From Lunularia cruciata (lineage: Eukaryota; Streptophyta; Marchantiopsida; Lunulariales; Lunulariaceae): a stretch of 64,000 bases of DNA. The position numbers and the translations under genes are program-made. Positions 22,956-34,773 of the stretch are shown in pieces; positions within the stretch are counted from its first letter, which is position 1; each line of letters begins with the position of its first letter. The notes under the pieces are model-generated. The model did no database searches and was not told the origin of the DNA. It saw only the letters and a program-made list of their open reading frames with translations. The stretch covers positions 48,771,493 to 48,835,492 of the forward strand of contig OX419759.1 in the NCBI GenBank assembly GCA_948567375.1. The letters are read 5' to 3'.

Positions 22956-23745
22956 TCACTGACAATGAATTTCATTCACATCACTGCGATCCATGCGAAG
23001 AAACCGATACCGGTTCAGATTCGAGATATAGCCTTCCAATTGAGAACCCTTACATTTGATTGTCTTCTGCAAGAAGGGCGCTTGTTTTAGAATGAACTGG
23101 GTCACTTGGAGGAATACCGAGTCAAAATCTGTACAAGTCCATTCTAAATACACAGGATGATACAATCTGAGATGTAGCCCTTTGCACGACTTTAAGTGAT
23201 ACAATTTCTGAAATGTATATTGCCCAATCTGGCAATTACCAAAGTAAATCTGGCCCACCTACTTATAAGAATTACATCACATATACAGCTACCCTCTGAA
23301 ATTTTACTGATAGTTACGCTGGACTTTGGGGCCCACGATAGCACGTACAGGCTCGTTCTTTGCTAATTGGAGAAAATAGCAGCCGACTTCTACTGCACAG
23401 TAGAATGTAGAATGTATGGGGCAATTCTTCCATGTAGCTCAAACGTGTATATTCAACAAACTCGAACTCGACAGCAAAGGCCCCAACTTGGTCAGTGTAC
23501 TCCTCTTGTAGACATCTTGTACCCAGTATCTCAATGCGGCCCAAGGGCCAGCCTCTGCAAGGTTCCATCACGACTTTGAGAATAAAGTGCGTGAACCTGT
23601 CCCGATTCGAATGGTATGTGAGCACCAGTGAAGTCGAAGAGACCTGTCCCTTTGCGTAGAATTGTTCGTTCGATGCATTAAATGGATAAAAATGGCCGGC
23701 TAGATAATTTCTGCGCAAGAAGGGCGATGCGCGCAAGATCAACAC
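22956..23745 (-). other. Unidentified minus-strand open frames 3' of the PITP gene
   Basis: Two open frames, 23314-23745 (143 codons) and 22956-23258 (100 codons), read on the same strand as the PITP gene and just downstream of it. They share short similar stretches: THFILKVV versus TQFILKQAP, and a near-identical 17-base DNA run 'cgcccttcttgc-cagaa'. This suggests a degenerate internal repeat. Each contains hydrophobic and charged alternation but no motif I recognise. They could be the 3' UTR of the PITP gene, exons of a separate repeat protein, or relics. Confidence 0.25.
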
Positions 23746-23760
23746 GCGTCACTAACTTAG

Positions 23761-25263
23761 TTAGAGAAGCTTGCTCTTCGATGGCCTCCTTTTCACAACC
23801 GACAAAGCTGAATCCAGCACGCCAACGTACTGCTCCACAGTGTCTCCACTGCCAACTGTTCTCTCCTCAGGAGCCATCTCTCCACTTTTCTCGTCCACTG
23901 GAGCGACGATGCTTGTCGCAAATGACCCATTCTTACCACTTTTCCGAAGCCTCAATGCTTTAGTCCATGCAATGACTCTGTCCAGCACATCGACGCATTT
24001 AGATACTTCGGCACTAGACTGGTCCTCCAAGGTGTAGAAAGGTACATCCCATTCCGCGCTGTTCAAGTGGGTGGCGTTGAAGGATTCGCATGATCCAGTT
24101 TGTCGCAATATCGCTCCGTTGTCAGGAAGGGCCGATTCTTTTGACCTTTCAGATGACTTCCACTCAGGAAGTGTTGGCATAGGAGGTGCTGAACCCCCGA
24201 GACTGAAATCACCTGCCTGATCCACTTCCGAAGCAGACAGCGTTGTGATTCCTACAGTAAAAGAAGGTCCAACCAGACTCAGACTTGGCCTCCGCCGGTT
24301 GCTATGCACAGTTGTCAATTCTCTGGAACGATTTGAGGGAGATGCTCTCAGACGGGGTGTTCCGGGATTACTACTTCGTTGAGGATGTCCTGAAACAAAA
24401 GAATCATCGCCAAGCTCCGGGCTCTCCGCCACGCACCCGTCATCGCCATCGGCAATGCCTGGCTCCTGCTCCTCGTCACAGAATTCTGCTCTGGACATAA
24501 TAAGAGCTCTCGCGCGCCTGATTGCTTCCGCCGTTTCGTACTCCATTCTACGGACATCCTCCATTGTCAAGCCAAACCATTCGTCTAGCCAGCAGAAGCA
24601 TTTTCGGTGTCCTTCAAGTAAAATCTTCCGTTGAGCATTTTTCGAAATGAACTTCTCTATCCTCGACCCGAAACCCCAGTAAGGGACGTCTACCGTCACA
24701 CACTTGTATGCACACATTACCGGCTCGCAATTCTGCTGCCAACCCTCACGCAGAGGTCCCCTCCCTGTTTTCCTTGATGCAAACAGAGTGGGATCTTCCT
24801 CTTCGACATAGCGTTCCGGCTGGTCCATTGCTATGTCAATATACTCGACCTGCCGCTTCTTCAACGTCTTAGAATCTAGATTCAATGCATTAGAGCTAGT
24901 GCCCCTGTCTGCTACATGCGTGGAGTCCAGAATAAGCTTAAACTTGTTCAGGAAAGGACACTTAAGAATGGTCGTGCAGTGCGGATAGGCATTCCATGCT
25001 TCCTCCTCTAAAATCAAAGCTTTCTTAGGCAGAAGGCTCACGAGCCAACTAGGAAGTTTACTTGCAAGGTGATACACCTTGTGCGTGTATTGACCCCGTC
25101 GATCTTTCTCTACGAAGGGCTCGTTCTTCAGAATCTCCACTCCGTCTCCGTTGTCGCCAGTTGATTCACTAGCGCTGTATTTAGCTACCATGTACAGTTG
25201 AGCGATTTCATACTCTTCGATGGTGAACGGTAGGGGAATGCGATACTCATAAATTGCCACCAT
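23761..25263 (-). CDS. Phosphatidylinositol transfer protein domain protein, intronless
   Basis: A 500-residue protein. Residues 1-255 form a complete StAR-like PITP domain. The N-terminus (YEYRIPLPFTIEEYEIAQLY) aligns with the family start, which fixes the start codon. Then come GQYTHKVYHLASKLP (57-71, with the Thr and Lys that contact the inositol head group in mammalian PITP), EEEAWNAYP (87-94), EEDPTLF-S-KTGRGPL (155-171) and CWLDEWFGLTMEDVRRME (224-241). Known role of the family: moving PI, and PC or PA, between membranes to feed phosphoinositide signalling. The 240-residue tail is acidic and Ser/Pro-rich, with no second domain I recognise. The whole frame is open with no intron, so the gene may be a retrocopy. 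No signal peptide; cytosolic. Plants mostly use Sec14-type carriers, so this is noteworthy. Confidence 0.93.
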   Translation of the reverse strand: MVAIYEYRIPLPFTIEEYEIAQLYMVAKYSASESTGDNGDGVEILKNEPFVEKDRRGQYTHKVYHLASKLPSWLVSLLPKKALILEEEAWNAYPHCTTILKCPFLNKFKLILDSTHVADRGTSSNALNLDSKTLKKRQVEYIDIAMDQPERYVEEEDPTLFASRKTGRGPLREGWQQNCEPVMCAYKCVTVDVPYWGFGSRIEKFISKNAQRKILLEGHRKCFCWLDEWFGLTMEDVRRMEYETAEAIRRARALIMSRAEFCDEEQEPGIADGDDGCVAESPELGDDSFVSGHPQRSSNPGTPRLRASPSNRSRELTTVHSNRRRPSLSLVGPSFTVGITTLSASEVDQAGDFSLGGSAPPMPTLPEWKSSERSKESALPDNGAILRQTGSCESFNATHLNSAEWDVPFYTLEDQSSAEVSKCVDVLDRVIAWTKALRLRKSGKNGSFATSIVAPVDEKSGEMAPEERTVGSGDTVEQYVGVLDSALSVVKRRPSKSKLL

Positions 25264-27000
25264 CGCTCAGGAGTGAACTCACTGGAGCTCTGCTTTCCTA
25301 CAAGATGAGGACAGCTAAAGCCTTTAACAACCAGTCCCAAAGTCCCAAGGCAACGAAAGTCCACGGACACTCTCAGCACCATACGTGCGGCCCATAGGCT
25401 GATCCACTCGACGCAATTGGAACTTGTATGTCGAAACTTTAGGACGAGTCGACTCCTGAGGTGCCCTGTCTACCTTTCACACTCACTCGCATTGTCCTTC
25501 CAAGGCCTGGACGTCTTGCCAACCTTTCAGTTCCTGAACGTCTTCGACGTCCTCATGACGAGTAAGTTGAGTTTATGGCTTCACAACAATGAGCTAGTGG
25601 TGCAACAATGCTCCTCAAGGCTTGATCTCTTCGTTTCTCACAAACTGCAAAGTGCTATTCACCTGCTCCGACGAGGTCAAACTGCAATCACGACTCCGTT
25701 TGCAGTCGATGAACTGCCTGCTACAAAGGCTAAGAATAGAAATTTATGTCTCCACGTCCCTCCGTTGGCCATTTCGTTAATCACTCTCTACAGTTCTGCT
25801 CCGACTACTAATCCACTGACTAGTCAAACGTAGTGTGAACTTATCTTTAACATAGGCCGACGAAGTTCCTGTATACTCAGCATTGCCCGACTGCATTCCA
25901 CAAATGCAGATCATACAATGAGTCTCCGTGCAAAAATAGAGATTACGATTTCTCTTTTCTTCTTTCACCTCCTAACTCCTCCGACACTTCTCCTCTGCGC
26001 GCTGGTCAGAAAAGTCTAGTCAACTCCAGGAGCAGGAGGAGGAGCCAGGGAAGAGGATCCATCCATCTCAGCAGCGATCAATCGGTACCTTCAAATGCCT
26101 CAGCTCCACGCGCCAAATTTCTCCTCCTTTCTGCGCAAATCCCTTCCCTTCCACTCCACATCCTCTCTTCTCCTTCCTCGCGTCGCACTCCGTCCCTGTC
26201 AGACGCTAATCAAGCAACTCCCCCTCGAGAATGTCTGTCACCTCCGCCACAAAAGTGTACGTCAACAATGCCCGAAACTTCAGCTGTTCTCACGTCCGGA
26301 CGGATTGACTACAAAATCTCGCGGAAATCGCTCACCGTTTTGAGGCTGGCTCCCCTCCTCCGCGTCTCGTCGAGCGCATAAATGCATGAATGTTGGTGAA
26401 TCATCCGGGACCATCGCTGGGAACGAAGCGAATGGGAAGGTAAAGGGAGGGATCGGAAGGAAGCGATCCGCGGGCGACAGGCAACGCTGATCTTGCCGCG
26501 GTAGGAGGAAATGCAAGTTACCCGGGGGCAGCCGTACATGAAAGCGCCAGCGTCCACGCTCTCTTATCGTTGCTTTCGAGACCGAACGAAATCTAACAAT
26601 TACCCGCTGAAAACGCGGATTAAGCGGTACTCATACCGGTCACGACCTCACGTCGGGACGTTGCCGGGGTTCGCCGCCCTCACCCTTCAGTCCGTCGAAC
26701 ATCACGCATATCGTCTGAGTTATAATCGTTTTCCGCTGCGAAATTGACCCTAGACCATGCACTTTTAAGGGTTTTCTGAGCTGCTAAGTTGTTTAATACC
26801 CAGGGTGGAATCATGTGCATGGCATTGTATTCCCGTCTCTAGCCTCTTGGAATCTTGAATTGAATTCTGCGTTTGGTTTACTTCACTTCGAACATTTTCC
26901 AAAGCAAGTCAGATGTGTTAGATGTGGCTTGCCTACAATAAAAATTGCAAAACTGAAATTTGGAACTGTCTTTAGTCTGAACTTGTTGGTTACCTGTTCA
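25264..27000. other. Upstream region of the PITP gene and GC-richer intergenic DNA
   Basis: The first few hundred bases would hold the PITP promoter and 5' UTR. Around 26000-26720 the sequence becomes CpG-rich, with several overlapping open frames on both strands (26095-26343 plus, 26280-26557 minus). The plus frame starts with a Ser/Arg-rich, organelle-presequence-like stretch (MPQLHAPNFSSFLRKSLPF), but I cannot connect it to any downstream exon. No gene is called. Confidence 0.35.
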
Positions 27001-27005
27001 TGGTT

Positions 27006-27190
27006 CTAGCATCCAAATTATAACTATTTGAGAGAAAATAAGAACAATCTGATAAACTGCTACTACCGGAAATATCACCTAATTTAAGGAGCCCTAAACT
27101 AGCATCCAAATTATAATTATTTGAAATAAAATAAGTACAATCTGATAAACTGCTCCTACCGGACATATCACCTAATTTAAGGAGCCCTAT
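27006..27190. repeat. Tandem duplication, 93-bp unit
   Basis: Units 27006-27098 and 27099-27190 both start 'ctagcatccaaattata' and end 'aatttaaggagcccta'. A partial echo ('taaattaaggagccct') occurs again at about 27314. Origin unknown. Confidence 0.93.
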
Positions 27191-27935
27191 ATATGTCCCC
27201 GGCCCATGATTCAATAACAAGCAGTTGACTCGCAATTAGTGGATAACCCTTGCGCCGTAACAGACTCTGGGCAATCTGGCACCCCACCCAACACCCACAC
27301 CGTGTATGCGGGCCTAAATTAAGGAGCCCTTAAGTAGTACTTAAATTAACACCCACGGCACTTTACCTTGAATCAGTACTTAATATTAAGGTAAAAACCT
27401 CAGCCCTGACACCCGAAGGGTGGGAGCTGGTGACAGGTTTTCACTAATTGTGGAGCTTACATTAATGACCAAACGACGTGTATGTGACATCCTTGACTTT
27501 ATCCGTCATACGGTGGACGCTTTTCCAGCAACTGCAAAGGATGCGACAGAGTCGTCTTCCCAACTTTCCGACACCAGAGGGCGTAAAAACCCCAGACCGG
27601 CGTAAACTCAATCAACCCATATTTGGCACCGACCCTATAGTTGGCAAAATGATTTACCAACCACAATTGCCATGTGGTCGGACGTGGCATCCAAGATTCA
27701 TAGCTGGATGGAGTCAGCTCGTGCTGGTAACCCGTGTTCATGTGTTTTGACATCGTCGTGTTGTGAGATTCCTTGCCATGTAGGATGGACGCCCACCTGT
27801 CAAGGCTTCAAGGGGATCGGCTACGTCTTTTGCCAACTTGGGGTCGGCCAAGGCGAGTGCCAAATATGTCGGTTAGAGAACCCATCTCTGAGTGAATCCA
27901 GCTGATAATTTTTGATTATATTGGTCCAAGTTGTA
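27191..27935. other. Anonymous intergenic DNA
   Basis: Open frames at 27420-27605, 27478-27750 and 27672-27905 (plus) and 27499-27753 (minus) overlap one another and show no recognised motif. Confidence 0.4.
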
Positions 27936-27993
27936 GGGAGAAGGGCGACCGAGCCGTGCAAGGACGAGACAAAAGGTAAAATGGGGCTAAGCC
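27936..27993 (-). mobile_element. Short LINE fragment with internal deletion
   Basis: 58 bp reading, on the plus strand, GGGCGACC, then GCCGTGCAAGG, then the hairpin GGGGCTAAGCCCC. The stretch normally between the first two blocks is missing. Flanks CCAAGTTGTA (27926-27935) and CCAAGTTGCA (27994-28003) match at 9 of 10, a target duplication. Confidence 0.85.
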
Positions 27994-28568
27994 CCAAGTT
28001 GCAAGGCCAGTTGGGGACATATGAGCCGTTTCCTAGGTTGTGCTTCCCAATGACGACGGTAAAATCTCCCTTTATCTGACGAAAAGATCGAGCACTAAAA
28101 GGTCGTTAAACGACTTTATTCACGTCTCATCGTTAGATACAACGCGAAGCGCGTACATAATATACCTTGTGCCTAAGCCATCTGCTAATCTGCATGCCCC
28201 GGGAGTAATACATCACACACTCCTGATAATATCATTTTCCCCCTTTCGCATATGTTTCGCGTATCAAGCTTGTCACGCTTGCTCGGGTTCATCTTGGAGA
28301 AGTTCCTCTTGGGAGGGACCACCGTATAAGAGCTCGAGGGTCCAACGGACAAGAAGAGAATCTGCCGGACCGTCGAGGTTCTAGAGCAAGGACAACTCTG
28401 CTGGGGATGTCCACCCAGAAGTAATAAGAAGCAGCAGCAGCAAGGGGTAAGAGTCGTTGGTGCTTGGCATTCTGCTTTCTTCCAGCGAAATGAAAGAGAT
28501 GTTTTTTGCAGTATTATATCGATGACAAGTACAATCATTTGGAAGAGAGAAAAGGAGAATTGAATATA
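27994..28568. other. Anonymous intergenic DNA
   Basis: Overlapping open frames on both strands (28040-28384 plus, 28185-28754 minus). The minus frame is hydrophobic and runs into the neighbouring LINE fragment and AT microsatellite, so it is not a gene. Nothing recognised. Confidence 0.4.
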
Positions 28569-28688
28569 ATATAGGAGAAAAGGCGACCACATAGAACACA
28601 ACAAGGATACATAGAACACAACAAGGATGGGAAGAACCCCCCTACAGAGGAGACAAGAGAGGTAGAATGGGGCTAGGCCCCATTCTGG
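28569..28688 (-). mobile_element. LINE 3'-end fragment with target duplication
   Basis: A minus-strand 3' tail with GGCGACC, the hairpin GGGGCTAGGCCCC and a small internal tandem duplication ('catagaacacaacaaggat' twice). Flanked by GAATATA at 28562-28568 and 28689-28695; the right copy leads into an (AT)n run. Confidence 0.85.
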
Positions 28689-28689
28689 G

Positions 28690-28713
28690 AATATATATAT
28701 ATATATATATATG
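28690..28713. repeat. (AT)n microsatellite
   Basis: About 11 AT dinucleotides directly beside the LINE target duplication. Confidence 0.9.
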
Positions 28714-28938
28714 GGAACCTGGCCTTTTATGAAAAGACCAGGTTTGGTATTCACGTACTTCGAGCTTCTAACGTTCCATTTTTCGAGAATAATCTCTTAG
28801 AGGGTTAAAAAAGGTTTGATTCTGCTGAACTGTATAGACAGGATAAAGACACAGGTATAGTCACCAACCTTAAGATCTTGAAAAGTGCACATATTTTATT
28901 TGTAGTCACTTTACTTTTTCAGAGTCACATTTACAGCT

Positions 28939-28979
28939 AAAAGGGAGGCGACCGCGTAGGAAAAACGAAGGATGGGAAG
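28939..28979 (-). mobile_element. 41-bp LINE micro-insertion with perfect 11-bp target duplication
   Basis: Only the last 41 bp of the LINE is present: on the minus strand CTTCCCATCCTTCG through GCGGTCGCC and a TCCCTTTT tail. CATTTACAGCT occurs exactly on both sides (28928-28938 and 28980-28990). It fixes the 3' end of the family. Confidence 0.96.
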
Positions 28980-28990
28980 CATTTACAGCT

Positions 28991-30159
28991 TGGTACTCAA
29001 CTTTGATTTTTATAAACTACCAGCGTTCTTGCCTTCGTTGATCGCACACCATGCTATACTGTATATTGATGTATAGTTGAAATATTAAAACATTATTTAT
29101 TTTCTACCTTCTATATATCTAAAAAATATAAATGCTCAAATTTTATCTGTATATAACTAAAATATATTTTTTATGATAAATATACACCTCAAAATTATGA
29201 AAAAATTAAACAATATAAGTTTTATTTTCCTTATTATAGTGGATATCTAACTCTGGAAGATGAAGCATAGCTTAAAAGTGCTAAGCATAATTGACCAAGA
29301 GTAGATATAGAATTCGTAAATTTATCCCTACATTGATGATCCAATATCATTGAGATATGTTGGTCAGCAATAGACAAAACTATATTGTCTTCTTGTGAAT
29401 TTAAGTGACAATTCTCTCAAGGATGAAACTCAAGCTAATTCTAGAGACAAAACATAATTCAGCTGTTCTCTATGTTTTCCGAACATACATGTTCTCCACA
29501 CACAATCGTACCTCATTAGCTCGATCTTTATAATGCATTTAACGACAACGGTATCCATCACATAATCCAGCTTTAGGATCCATTTCCCATAGTAACATGA
29601 TTTTTAAGATCTATTTTTAAGATCAAGTTTAGAAGGAGGAACTCCACTAGCAATAAGAGACTTCAAAAACTCAATCTCAATTTCAAAGCTCAGAAGGATA
29701 ATGCCGTATTTTCCTTTAAGTTGATCGGTTTCATTTTGTAGAATAGAATTATTGGCACTTTAAATATGTTCTTGATTCACCTGGTTATGGAACAAAATAA
29801 TCAACATTAGATATAAATACCAATATTGAATAAATAAATTTCATAATATCACATATTAAAAATAATTGATATTATTAATTAATAATATAATTATGTTTTC
29901 TGTTTGGATATAATGTAAATGCTTAAATGTAGATTTTGCAAACGTCATCATTTCTTGTATCAAGTATAGATCTGCATGTAAACAAATAAAAATGAGGTGA
30001 CTTATTAGTATCAATAAGTTGATTTTCCTTAATTCAATTGAGAGGATTACCTCTTTGTACAATAAACAAAATAAGAAAATTGGAGAGAATTGGGGAGAGA
30101 ACTTGAAACTAATTGCGTGAATTATATCCAATGATGGTTACCAAGATCCTTAACTAGGC
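28991..30159. other. AT-rich intergenic DNA
   Basis: Very AT-rich (29080-29220 and 29820-29900 are almost pure A/T). Short open frames only (for example 29856-30131 minus, Ile/Leu-rich from composition). No gene or repeat recognised. Confidence 0.5.
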
Positions 30160-30170
30160 TTCATTCATTA

Positions 30171-30290
30171 TTGAGGCTAAGCCCCATTTTACCTCTTATG
30201 TCTCATCCTTGTATAGCTTGTGTCTTCTCATCCTTCTTGTTTTTCTAAGTGGTCTCCTTTAATAAAATATAAAAAAAAGAAAATTTAAGT
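30171..30290 (+). mobile_element. LINE 3'-end fragment with target duplication
   Basis: Plus-strand tail with 'gaggctaagccccattttacc' (hairpin half degraded) and the TCCTTCTTG subfamily end. An A-rich extension then precedes the flank. TTCATTCATTA flanks it at 30160-30170 and 30291-30301. Confidence 0.9.
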
Positions 30291-30301
30291 TTCATTCATT
30301 A

Positions 30302-31999
30302 CAGCTCGGTACAGACCAAATTCAAGATCAAGCAAGTGGATTTTGCTCATCCGGATTAATCAACCTCTTTCTAGTGCGAAACTGATGCGACTAACTCATG
30401 CTTATAAATTGAGAAACAAAGCCTTCTAATGTGGCATAGATTTTCTCTGTGGTCTCCAATAGAATTCCTTTTGCGACTACTTGCTTTTTGTCGAACAAGT
30501 GGACACTACTACAGTAAGTTCTTTATATACATTTTCTTAGATAATAATGGATATATGACATTTATAAGATCAAGATACTTCGATTTTCTTTTCTATGGTA
30601 TAGAAGAGATAAAGTAGGACTATCCTTATCACCATGTGACACCTACAGGTTAAGATACACTGGACATAAATCATAGTTTATAAAAAGTAACAACTAGAAT
30701 CTTGTCTTTATATCATCTCCACGAGTAATTCAGAAAATTATATATCTTCATTTGAGGCTCATTTTCAAATACGTGTCTCTTGGATCTCTTCAATAATAGA
30801 GATTTTCTCAAGGAAGAAGCAACTAAATGAGCTCATGATCCTTTCTTTATCATCCATAGATTTGGGAAAAATCATCTCCAATCATTATTGTAAGAAAATC
30901 AATATTTTAATATTCATTTCTTATATCTTTCAATGTTCTCTCAACAACTTCAAGAATATCTTTGTTTTGCATAAGGTCCCCTCCCATATTATAAGATGTG
31001 TATACCGTAGCCACTCAACAAGGCAAGCTTTATTCCTCTATGAAAAAAGTTCACCATTTATTCATATGAAGAGTGATAGAAAAAGTTGAGATGAGCAATT
31101 TGACCGCCTATATATGATAACCCTACAATCCTTGAAGAAGCCATGCAAATAACAATCCCTTTTTGGCTTCTAAGTGTATAACCAAGATATCATAAACAAA
31201 AGTTTTTCCAAGAAGAACATTATTCCTTTATGTTCCCAAAATAGAGTAAGATATCTCATCCAAGGCTCTTCGTTTTTGAAGACATGAATGTCTCCAAGCT
31301 CATATGTAGCTCTCCCAAAGCCTCATAATCATATTTAAGTTTTTCAAGTATCAATCTGTTGCTACAGATTTCATTCCACAATCATATGTTGATACTTATA
31401 TCAATTCATTCCTAAATTTAGTAATGAAACATGTAAGTGAATATTATAGTTGCTTCTCCATGTAGAGTTTATAACCTCAAACTTACAAACAAAGATAAAT
31501 AATCTATTATTATAAATGTATCTGTTTTATTTTAATTATATTAATGATTTTACAGAAAAATAATTTATAACTTTAACATACCTATAACTAAATTTTTTAT
31601 TAAGAAGATCTCAAAAATAATCTTATTTTTTGTTCATGAAGTTGATGTATAATTGATGATAAAAATCAACATAAATGTCTTTGGAAGGTATTCCACCAAT
31701 TTCCTCTTGTGCAAGCTTATAAATTTTGAGAAAGATAATAAATATTACTTTGAGTTGATATCTAGATTGCATGCTTGATGACTCTTTCAAGCATTGCTTC
31801 CATTTAATATCATTTATCAAAGATTACATCCCAAATATATAGCCTTGATTGTTACATAAAAATATGATTTAATATCTTTAAATGATGAGATGATTGAGGT
31901 CCATAAATATTTGTATAAAAGTAATCTCAAATAGAATATCTCTTAGGAGAGAGGATGTACAAAATAAAGTTGACTGATTGCATATCCTTTTTACATTAT
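30302..31999. other. AT-rich intergenic DNA
   Basis: Small open frames (30429-30617, 30835-31089 plus; 31623-31820 minus) of biased composition. No gene, RNA or repeat recognised. Confidence 0.5.
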
Positions 32000-32602
32000 G
32001 TACACTTTAAATTATTCTTTGTAGACGACACACGTCAAACCATACTTATACTTGGTCCAAGATGATTAGGTGACAATGGTAGATGTTGTGGTTATAGATC
32101 CTTTGCGCAATGCAGTTTTGGAGGGAATGATTACTCAACTTCTTGGATGGGCGGTGAGTAGAGCAACATCACGCAAGGCCTTCCAAGTATAGGGGTATTT
32201 AGCGAGGTCACCCTTTTGTTCCTCTAGCCTTAGAGTTATATGGAGCGATGGACACTACGTTTGACACATTTGTCAAGAAGTGTGCAAGAGACGCCAAGGG
32301 TTACAACTCTCACTCTCATACTTTGTAGCATACTTTAGACAACATTTGTCCATTGCTCTATAGAGAGCATTGGTTGGTGCAATCCATAGAGAGCAATCAC
32401 TCTAAGTGATGCTTCTTTGGATGATCTTATAGTTTGTAGACCTTATGACTTGCATAGCTCGGATATCTTAGGTGCGGTAGGGCAAATTTCTCATATCAAT
32501 ACTATTGGGGCCTAGCCACATTTTACCTCTTTTGTCTCTCCTTTGTCCGGCTTGATGTGGTCTTTCTACCCTTCATGTATTCTATGTTGTTGTCTTTTAC
32601 TC
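32000..32602 (+). mobile_element. LINE copy B, 3' part
   Basis: Matches copy D from about 39178 to the 3' end: 'cttatacttggtccaagatga', the 'LELYG' coding block and 'attggggcctagccacatttta' with a mutated hairpin. TTTTACATTAT flanks it at 31989-31999 and 32603-32613. About 15 bp at the 5' junction do not match the LINE. Confidence 0.88.
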
Positions 32603-32613
32603 TTTTACATTAT

Positions 32614-34760
32614 ATTTTTTTTAATCCTTCTAATGTCCCAACCATAAAAAGTGTGTGCAAGAGAGGATGTTGCACATTTTCTTAAGAATTCCATCAATGT
32701 AGTTTTTTTATAATCTTTAGTTGCAGAATTGATGGGATAAAACAACACTATGTATTCTAGAAAATTGTTATGACAAATCTCACAACATTTGGCACTACTT
32801 TATTATAGAATTGTGAAATAACTCCATGCTACCTCTAGAGGAGCTACAATGTATATTGCATCTATAATTTGAGGAATAAATTCTTCAAAATCTCCCACAA
32901 TATCTTCCTTATAGTATTCCCGTGGGAAGTCAGATAAGTAAATTTCCTATTTGAGAGATCTTAAATTTTTTTCCAAAATGGTGTAAATTTGTCCAATATT
33001 TAACATACAAGAAAATTAAGAACTTACTTTAAAAGAAAAATATCTCCATTCAACATCTAACAAATTAAAAGAAAAAACTTGTTCATGAAAAGCTTCATGG
33101 TTTATTCACATGTCACTCTTCCTTAATAAATATAAGTGTTGTCGGGTTTACAATTTTTCATTATTTTATCTTGGAATATCAAAAGATATAACAATTTAAT
33201 ATTAAATATCATTTATAAATGAATTTATAATAATTTAATAATATATTATTAAATAATTAAAAACATTACTATGCTACTAAAATATTGCATTGGAGAAGTT
33301 GGGAAAAGAGGTGTGTATTTTAGGAATACTTGAAGGAGGAAAATTAGGATAAGTGTTATCAACCTCTTGTCTTCAGTTTTCCATTCTGTATTTCATATTT
33401 GTGAAATAAAACAAAACTAACGTCTGTGGAAAGTTAGCTCTTTAGAAAAATAAGATAATATATTTTTTAATCAAGAATATAAAATGAGCTGGATGACAAT
33501 AGTTAAGCTACCTTACGTTTTAAAATTCTCTCCTTTAAAATATCCATATAATGTAAATATATAAATCCAACTTGAAATTGATGCTACTTTCTTAGTGGGT
33601 GGAGGTCCGGCAAAGTACAAATTGTAACAAATAGGGTTCATTTGTCAAATTCATAGCCGATGATACTATATTTCTTTTGGCTTAAAAGTGTAGTTAGGTC
33701 AGTAAGGAAAGCCCAATTACAATATAGATGTGAAAGATACTTATGTTAAGTCCTTTGAAGATTTACTCTAAATTGCGATAAACATGTATAGATAGTGAAG
33801 ATATTTAACATAGAAATAAGAAGCGTATAACTTTGAAATCCTTTACATGGTTGAATTGGGTATGCATATAAAGAATATTAGTTAACTCTAGCCATCCTTG
33901 ATATTTCCTTTGTTTATTATCTTTATGGTGCGCAGCTCCTTATACAGAAAATGATCGCTGCATCATAATCATAGAATCTGAATTAGTTATTGTCTTTTCT
34001 CTTTTCTTCCTTGTTGTAAAAGGATTTGATTTAAAAAAATTTAGTAGTCTATATAATTAATTATGCCACAAAAAAATCACACAAATTTAAGACAATTAGA
34101 AACAGTTTTACATAAATACAAAAAAGTTAAGATTTAAGATTTGATGTCTTTCATGCAAGTTTCATACAATAAAATCTATGCTGGAAATTCTACATAGACA
34201 TTTTAAGCTTAGAATATTACCTTTTCCAAAAAAACATGATCAAGAAAAAAGAAAAGAAAAACAAATTTTTTAAGAAGAATCTGTCTCTTCTAATCTTATT
34301 TCCTTCTAAAATCTTTTCATTAAAATGATTACGTTGTTGAATTTATAGATCATTTCCAAATTCATATTTTGGATTATTTTTTCTTGATACTATGATGACA
34401 ATTTCACTCTAAATTCCTAATAACATGAAGTTGATTACTTCTAAATAAATTATTTTAAATTTCTAAATTTAAGAATAAACTCTAAAAATAGCTTATTGTA
34501 CTCGTATTCTTGTACCCATTTCATGTGACAGCATCGGTCATCATCCCATAAATCCTTTGTCTTCACTACTTAGTTCTTACATTGGAACTACTACTACTAC
34601 TAAAGAGATCAGAACCATTACAACTAATGGTTCTACAATAAACATATATTTATTGTTGAGAAAATTTGAGCTCAGTGCTATGACACTTGCCTTGCCTTTA
34701 TGCACAGCCTAACAATCACCGCACATGCAATCTAAGCATTTTTAATTCTCATTTAGCCAG
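32614..34760. other. AT-rich intergenic DNA
   Basis: No open frame of note on either strand and no LINE fragment found. Long A/T runs, for example 33140-33270 and 34010-34130. Nothing recognised. Confidence 0.5.
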
Positions 34761-34773
34761 AACAGTCATTCAT

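Noticed and set aside
26095-26557. Organelle-targeted protein start or CpG-rich promoter gene
   Set aside because: Overlapping frames on both strands, no recognisable domain, no downstream exon with matching phase.
28185-28754. 189-codon hydrophobic minus-strand frame
   Set aside because: It runs through an (AT)n microsatellite and a LINE fragment, which produce its Ile/Tyr repeats; no independent gene evidence.
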